Source of the DNA: Antedon mediterranea
Taxonomy: Eukaryota; Echinodermata; Crinoidea; Comatulida; Antedonidae
Length of the DNA: 64,000 nt
NCBI RefSeq assembly: GCF_964355755.1
Contig: NC_092680.1
Coordinates: 997,001 to 1,061,000, forward strand
Direction: 5' to 3'
Positions 59,043 to 64,000 of the stretch are shown piece after piece. Every line of letters begins with the position of its first letter. Position 1 is the stretch's first letter. The notes under the pieces were generated by a model that ran no database searches, was not told where the DNA came from, and worked only from the letters and a program-made list of their open reading frames with translations. Made by a program: the position numbers and the translations under genes.

Positions 59043-62000
59043 TTATAATGATGCCACAGAATAATCATGCAAAGGGCGTGTCTGTAGTTCATTAATACAA
59101 TCTGAAAAATACAACAATTTGAAATCATTAAGTTTGTTTTATTATAAAAATATTCACATTTATTTATCAATTCATATAATAAACACAAATGTGAAATATA
59201 TAATGAGGAAATAAACATTGAAAGGAAACATTACTATAGAATATCTTTTATGTAAAAATTTTCTAGAAAAGAAAAAATAACAAAATAGGCCAACAATACA
59301 AAACCTGGGGCCTCAGACATATCATGTTATGGTGAATTTATTGTTTTTGGAGTCAGGACATTTTTGATGTCGACTAAATAAATGAAAATACAAACAAAAC
59401 AGTGTCCTTAACTTTTTGCTTGCAATTTAGCAATAATATTTCAGTATATCACCGGTTGGTTTTGTTCTATGCCTAATGTGTTTATATATAATGAGGAAAT
59501 AAACACTGAAAGCCGGGAACATAACTATAGCATATCTTTTTATGTTATTCCTTAGAAAAGAAAAACAAAATAGGTCTACAATACAAGACCAAACAAACAA
59601 AACAGTGTCCTTCACTTACAGAGTATTTGCTTGTTTTCTGTACATGCATATAATATTGTAGGTGTAATGTGATCATACTAAATTGCAAACACAACTTACC
59701 ATACACCCACTTTTCATCAACCGTTTTAAGGCTACCTCGTGGTTGTGTTTTGCCGATTCCTAAGCGTGCATTTCGTGCACTGCTGCACACGTGACCTCCG
59801 CACCATTCCACAAGTTCTTGGATTCGGTCGGCTGATGCAGTGGTGTCATCACTTATAAACATAGGACTAAACGATGAGAATAGGTCTGCCCTGTATGCTC
59901 CTCCACTTGCGCAATGTTCCAGTCTTGAAAGCTGAAACAATCAATATATATATATAGTTAACAAATTAAATTATATTTGTTTTATTGATTTTAATAAATC
60001 GGTTTTAAAATCAAGAGCTGACATAAATGTAAATTAGTTTAAAATCCCATGTGTTATTCTATCACTAATAAACAGCTTTTTATGGTTACAAATTTGATGA
60101 TATAACTGACCTGCGCTGATGGATATAGTTCATGTTGTTCAAATGGTTCTTCTGGTAACCATACACCATCTTCCAGTGACTTTAATACCTGCAAAAAACA
60201 AATCAAAATATTGTACATAACAGGATAGTGGTGTTTACACGATACTGGAATTACACAGGTTAACCTAAAACCCAATACACAGGTCAGTAGCCAGCATGCG
60301 GCTGACAAGGCAGTCGCCTCGCCTGAAATTTTAAATTTTCACCTACCACCCCAATTCCCCAGCAAAGATCTTCATATTTTATATTAATAATTATATTTAA
60401 AGCATATTTGCTTCATCTGTTGTCAACCTCTCGCTTAGGCCTTAGGCAATACATACCCACTCAAGAGACAACAACCAACAGCCTCTAGCAATGGCCGCAA
60501 GTACATTTAATGTTCTTCTTTCCCGGCCTAGGATCACATGAGTTGTGGATTCACAGACTGTGTCTACAATCTCAAAATCTCCTAGCTTGCGTATAATTGA
60601 AATTACAAGCCCTTGATTACTACAAAGAAAAAAGTAATTAATTAAGTGCATTATCAAACAAAAGTTTATTAACACTTTTTTGTGTTTTTTTAATGTATAT
60701 TAATGGGATTAGGGCATGTCAGGTGGTTAGGGCATGTCAGGTGATTAGGGCATGTCAGGTGATTAGGGCATGTCAGGTGATTTGGAATGTAATGTTGAAG
60801 GCAAATAGAAAAAAAAAGGAATGCAAAAATCATGGATGTACCATAATTAAAGACACTTCATTTTCATCAAGTGATACCTATTAATATCATACAAAAGTAA
60901 ATAATAATTCTAGCTTTAAAAAAAATAATAAAGACTTTACCTACCTTTGACTTAAACTTGTCATACAAAGTGTTCTCTTTGCCTGTCAATAGAATAATAA
61001 TAGTACTAAAAGTAATAGTACTAAAATGCCTTAAATTTTTCCAAATATTATGAGGTTCATTTATCATAAAGAGTTTCTAACATCACAAAAGCTTTAATCA
61101 ACTTTACCTTCTCTTTACTTGACCCTCGTACTTGTATTCGCCCTACGTTTTTTTTGCAATGTCTTTCTTCCGACGAAGAAATTGAGTCTGAAGACGATGA
61201 TGATCCAGAGGGCAGGCTTGTTGTCTTTTTGGTTTTCCTCTGTTTCATATTTCTTCTTTTAAAGTGAAACTCTTCCACACTGTTTCCTAAACCTTTTGCT
61301 GTTACAAACACTGTAGCCTTCTTGGTTTCTGAAAATTAACAAGATCAGTAAGTCTGTATTTGCACAGATTTCTAAATTATAAATGAATTCACAAAGGAAG
61401 TTGATGTTTATATGACAAACAAAATTGATGTGCACATATATGGGCATGAAGATGTCATATCACTACCATATTTGGGCATATTACTACCATATTTTGACAC
61501 ATCACACTTTTTTTTTCAAACTAGTTTGATAGTGTAAACAGAGGCTAAAACAATAACATGTTTCCTCACCATCTTTCTTTTTCTTCAAAAGTACACCACC
61601 ATCTACTTGTTCACAAATACTGTCTGCCGAATCGGAAGCAGAAGACGCGGACGGTTCCATTAACTGTAGCGGGGGTGTTCCAAAATCATTTATTGCCAAT
61701 AGCCTTCTTTTCTTTCTCGTCTTGTTCATTTCTTTTAATGAACCGCTACTAGAACTATCATCATCGAAAATGTTTGTCAAAATTTTCTTTCCTTGTTTTG
61801 TTTTATTTCCAGAACGCTTTCTTTTTTGTGATTTTGGTTCATTCATTTCTTTTTGAATTGTGTGTTTTTTATTTGAATTGATATCATTATGAAAACTAGG
61901 ATTTTCTGACACAGCCACTCTTTTTAATTTTGATTTTGTAGAAACATTACTTGGAGTTTTATTATGATTCATCTTATTAGAGTTATCCATTTTTTTCATA

Positions 62001-64000
62001 TTGTTTTGAGATGTTGTTTCCGAGTAAAAATCAAATACGGAATCTGCACTATTTTTGCTGAACACTGGTGACAAATTCCTAGATGATTCTGAAGTGTGCC
62101 CTTCGTCATTTGTAGGTTCCTCAAAAACGAGACGAGCTACTGGTTCCTTCATCACAGAACACCTTCTTGACGACCTCCTAGTGGCCTTTGTTTGGCTCAG
62201 TCCTGAACAAGATGAACTCAAAGTTTTCCTTCGCTGGGAATTCAATTGAGATTTCAGTTTACCAGATTTCTTGTCCTGCTCTTTCAAAATGACTGTAGTA
62301 CTACTATCAGTACCAGACGTAGTTCTCTGTAATCCTGCAGTTGTCTTTGCTGGTGAGCTCCTTCCGTAGTCACTGACATCGTCAGAGGATGCAGTCGCGC
62401 TAAAGAGTCTCTTATGAAGTGGTATAGATCTTTCACCATGTACTGGTGAGTCCGGTATGTCTAGTTAAGTTATAAATAATTAGTTTTAATAAAGGTATAT
62501 ATAATTTGTTTTAAATGAAATGAATAGGCAGAGCCAACAAACTGGATATAAATAAACAACCAGGAATCTAAACTTTATTTTCAACCAAAATTGACATTTT
62601 GGACCAGCGCAGGGGTCAAAAGGAGGGTGGGTGGACAATACACCAACCAGGCAAATGTTTGCCATAATGTTGTGAAACTCTTTTATTGTGATTGACTATA
62701 GAGTGCCTAGGATGACATTTTTCTACCAATTAAGGTAGGCTGATGTGTAACATATCAAACAGAAAACAAAACAAAGGGTAATTGTTATTCCATCAATTAT
62801 TACTAAAACATATACAGTATATCTTATATCTTTAAAGGAAGAAACAAATTTCAGGCAAAATGTTTTAATGCAAGGGTTTTTTTCTTACCATCTGTTCCTG
62901 ATTTCTTTGCCCTATCTAGAGCTTCTAGGGCACATCGCATGCTGTTAGGGGTGTCAGGTGTGGAGAGTTTAGGATGAATTGCCATCTAAATTAGAAAATT
63001 ATTAATAAATAAAAAGATCTGATCTAGCACTAGGAATACAACTAGGAAGCATGTTGACAACACTATGGAAGGAATGTCAATTTTTAAGACCTGCCTGTCC
63101 CATCTTGACCATGTTTTTAATTCGCACTGCAATACATCCTATAGATGGGATTCAATGTAAGTCATTGATTCCATCTGAATGAATATATTATAATATACGA
63201 TAAAAATTAATACAAATTGTATGGACAACACTTACTGGACTAAATGGACTACCAGCAGCAAACACATAAGGTCTGTGGATAATGTCTTAAAAAAAAGAAG
63301 AAAAAAGTTATATCATTTCTGGCATAATAATAATACTATATTATAAATCCAGTGTAGGATGTATCTAACAAATCATTTCAAAAATTGTTTAATGAGATTT
63401 TAACTCAATTTTATTTAATAAAATAAAAAGTAATTCTAATTTATTTTTACAAGACAAGTAAATACAGAGATCAGCAAAAAAAACGACATTGTGGTAAAAT
63501 ACACAGCCACTGTGCAATTGGGACTGGACCGTTTTTGGAGTTGTTTACCACCTGTTGGTCCCGATACTTCATTAACAGTGTTAGTGGGAAGTTGAACAAA
63601 TAAATAAACACAAGTATGGTCATGGAGAGATTAATATTATTTACAAGTACAAATTAGTAATTATTATTACCTGCAGCTTCATCAGCTTTCCTTTTTTTTC
63701 TTTTTGCAAATTTTTCAGAACTCTTCTTAATCTGATCTTCTATCAGTTTTGGCTGCATTGATTTTAATCGCTGGAATGAAAGGATAAATTATTTTGGTTA
63801 TGGAAAGAAATAATATATTTAAAGCTCTGTCTACACTATCAAACTAGTTTGAACAAAAGTGTGATGTGCCCAAATATGGTAGTGGCATGACATCATCCTG
63901 TCCACCATCATGAATCCCACAAATTTGTTTTAAGGTCTCTATGAGATAAATTAGTATTTTCAGCAATGGTTATAAATAAATAATTAGTCTTTACCAATGA
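59043..64000 (-). CDS. MCPH1: Microcephalin (MCPH1), C-terminal part, 5' end outside window
   Basis: Microcephalin is a nuclear BRCT protein of the DNA-damage response and chromosome condensation. Minus-strand exons: 64000-63995 (partial), 63770-63671, 63285-63236, 62985-62889, 62460-61570, 61328-61108, 60982-60945, 60619-60457, 60188-60111, 59931-59700, 59101-59043. Exons from 63770 on give 642 residues in one frame. Seen: RLKSMQPKLIEDQIKKSSEK, a long Ser/Lys-rich central exon (296 residues) with basic RRKTLSSSC and KKRRLL, then BRCT2 (KRTLCMTSLSQ, CESTTHVILG, RTLNVLAAIARGCWLLSLEW, WLPEEPFEQHELYP) and BRCT3 (RADLFSSFSPMFIS, ELVEWCGGHVCSSA, EKWVYDCINELQTRPL). It ends DYSVASL. The N-terminal BRCT1 must lie to the right. 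Confidence 0.94.
60708..60783. repeat. Tandem repeat, 18-bp unit, 4 copies, in MCPH1 intron
   Basis: TTAGGGCATGTCAGGTGA repeats four times, the first copy with GTGG. It lies between exons 60982-60945 and 60619-60457. Confidence 0.9.
61412..61548 (-). mobile_element. AGCTCTGTCTACACTATC-family MITE in MCPH1 intron
   Basis: TATGACAAACAAAATTGATG at the left, two ACTACCATATTTGGGCATAT-type motifs, and GTTTGATAGTGTAAACAGAG at the right. The left TIR is lost. The right end lies about 20 bp from the donor of the large central exon. Confidence 0.8.
63822..63905 (+). mobile_element. Truncated AGCTCTGTCTACACTATC-family MITE in MCPH1 intron
   Basis: AAAGCTCTGTCTACACTATC, then AAACTAGTTTGAACAAAAGT and GCCCAAATATGGTAGTGGC. 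The right half is absent after CATCATCCTGTCC. Confidence 0.85.

Noticed and set aside
60708-60783. Interstitial telomere repeat, because of TTAGGG
   Set aside because: The period is 18 bp with a non-telomeric remainder (CATGTCAGGTGA), so the TTAGGG is incidental.

Overview
The window looks like nuclear DNA from an invertebrate animal. It is AT-rich, and every conserved gene is split into short exons with consensus GT..AG introns. The protein set (SLC17A9, EB1, PHACTR, GALE, Rab, microcephalin) is metazoan. A DIRS-type retroelement and frequent TAGGCCTA/CCTAGG strings make me lean towards a marine deuterostome, perhaps an echinoderm. That placement is inference and weak. All exon limits were built by eye from splice consensus and reading-frame continuity. 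In each complete gene the summed exon length is a whole number of codons. Layout, left to right: (1) 1-3832 (+), the 3' part of a vesicular nucleotide transporter, SLC17A9-like. (2) 10408-14834 (-), an EB1-family microtubule plus-end protein (MAPRE) with two candidate alternative last exons. (3) 16857-19907, a decayed DIRS-like tyrosine-recombinase retroelement on the minus strand with inverted ends and a neighbouring palindromic relative. (4) 21982-41650 (+), a phosphatase and actin regulator (PHACTR) with three candidate first exons in one phase. One of its introns carries a nearly homogeneous array of about 43 copies of a 61-bp unit (30580-33205). (5) 47677-51114 (-), a complete eight-exon UDP-glucose 4-epimerase (GALE, 348 aa). 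(6) 52943-55074 (-), a complete five-exon Rab GTPase (220 aa). (7) 59043 to the right edge (-), the 3' part of microcephalin (MCPH1) with its C-terminal BRCT pair. The genes are housekeeping or signalling genes without an obvious shared pathway. SLC17A9 and MAPRE converge, MAPRE and PHACTR diverge from a region near 20-21 kb, PHACTR converges on GALE, and GALE, Rab and MCPH1 are co-oriented on the minus strand. Introns and spacers are full of short non-autonomous elements. One family with AGCTCTGTCTACACTATC ends has 14 copies. There are also a GTTCCCACTAG family, an ATTGTCCCCC family, a tRNA-derived SINE, fold-back elements and several minisatellites. No bacterial or viral operon, CRISPR array or rRNA was seen. 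The points most worth checking are the EB alternative C-termini, the PHACTR start exons and missing N-terminal RPEL, the 61-bp array with its higher-order pattern, the DIRS-derived palindromes, and the composite inverted-repeat block at 44.3-46.0 kb.
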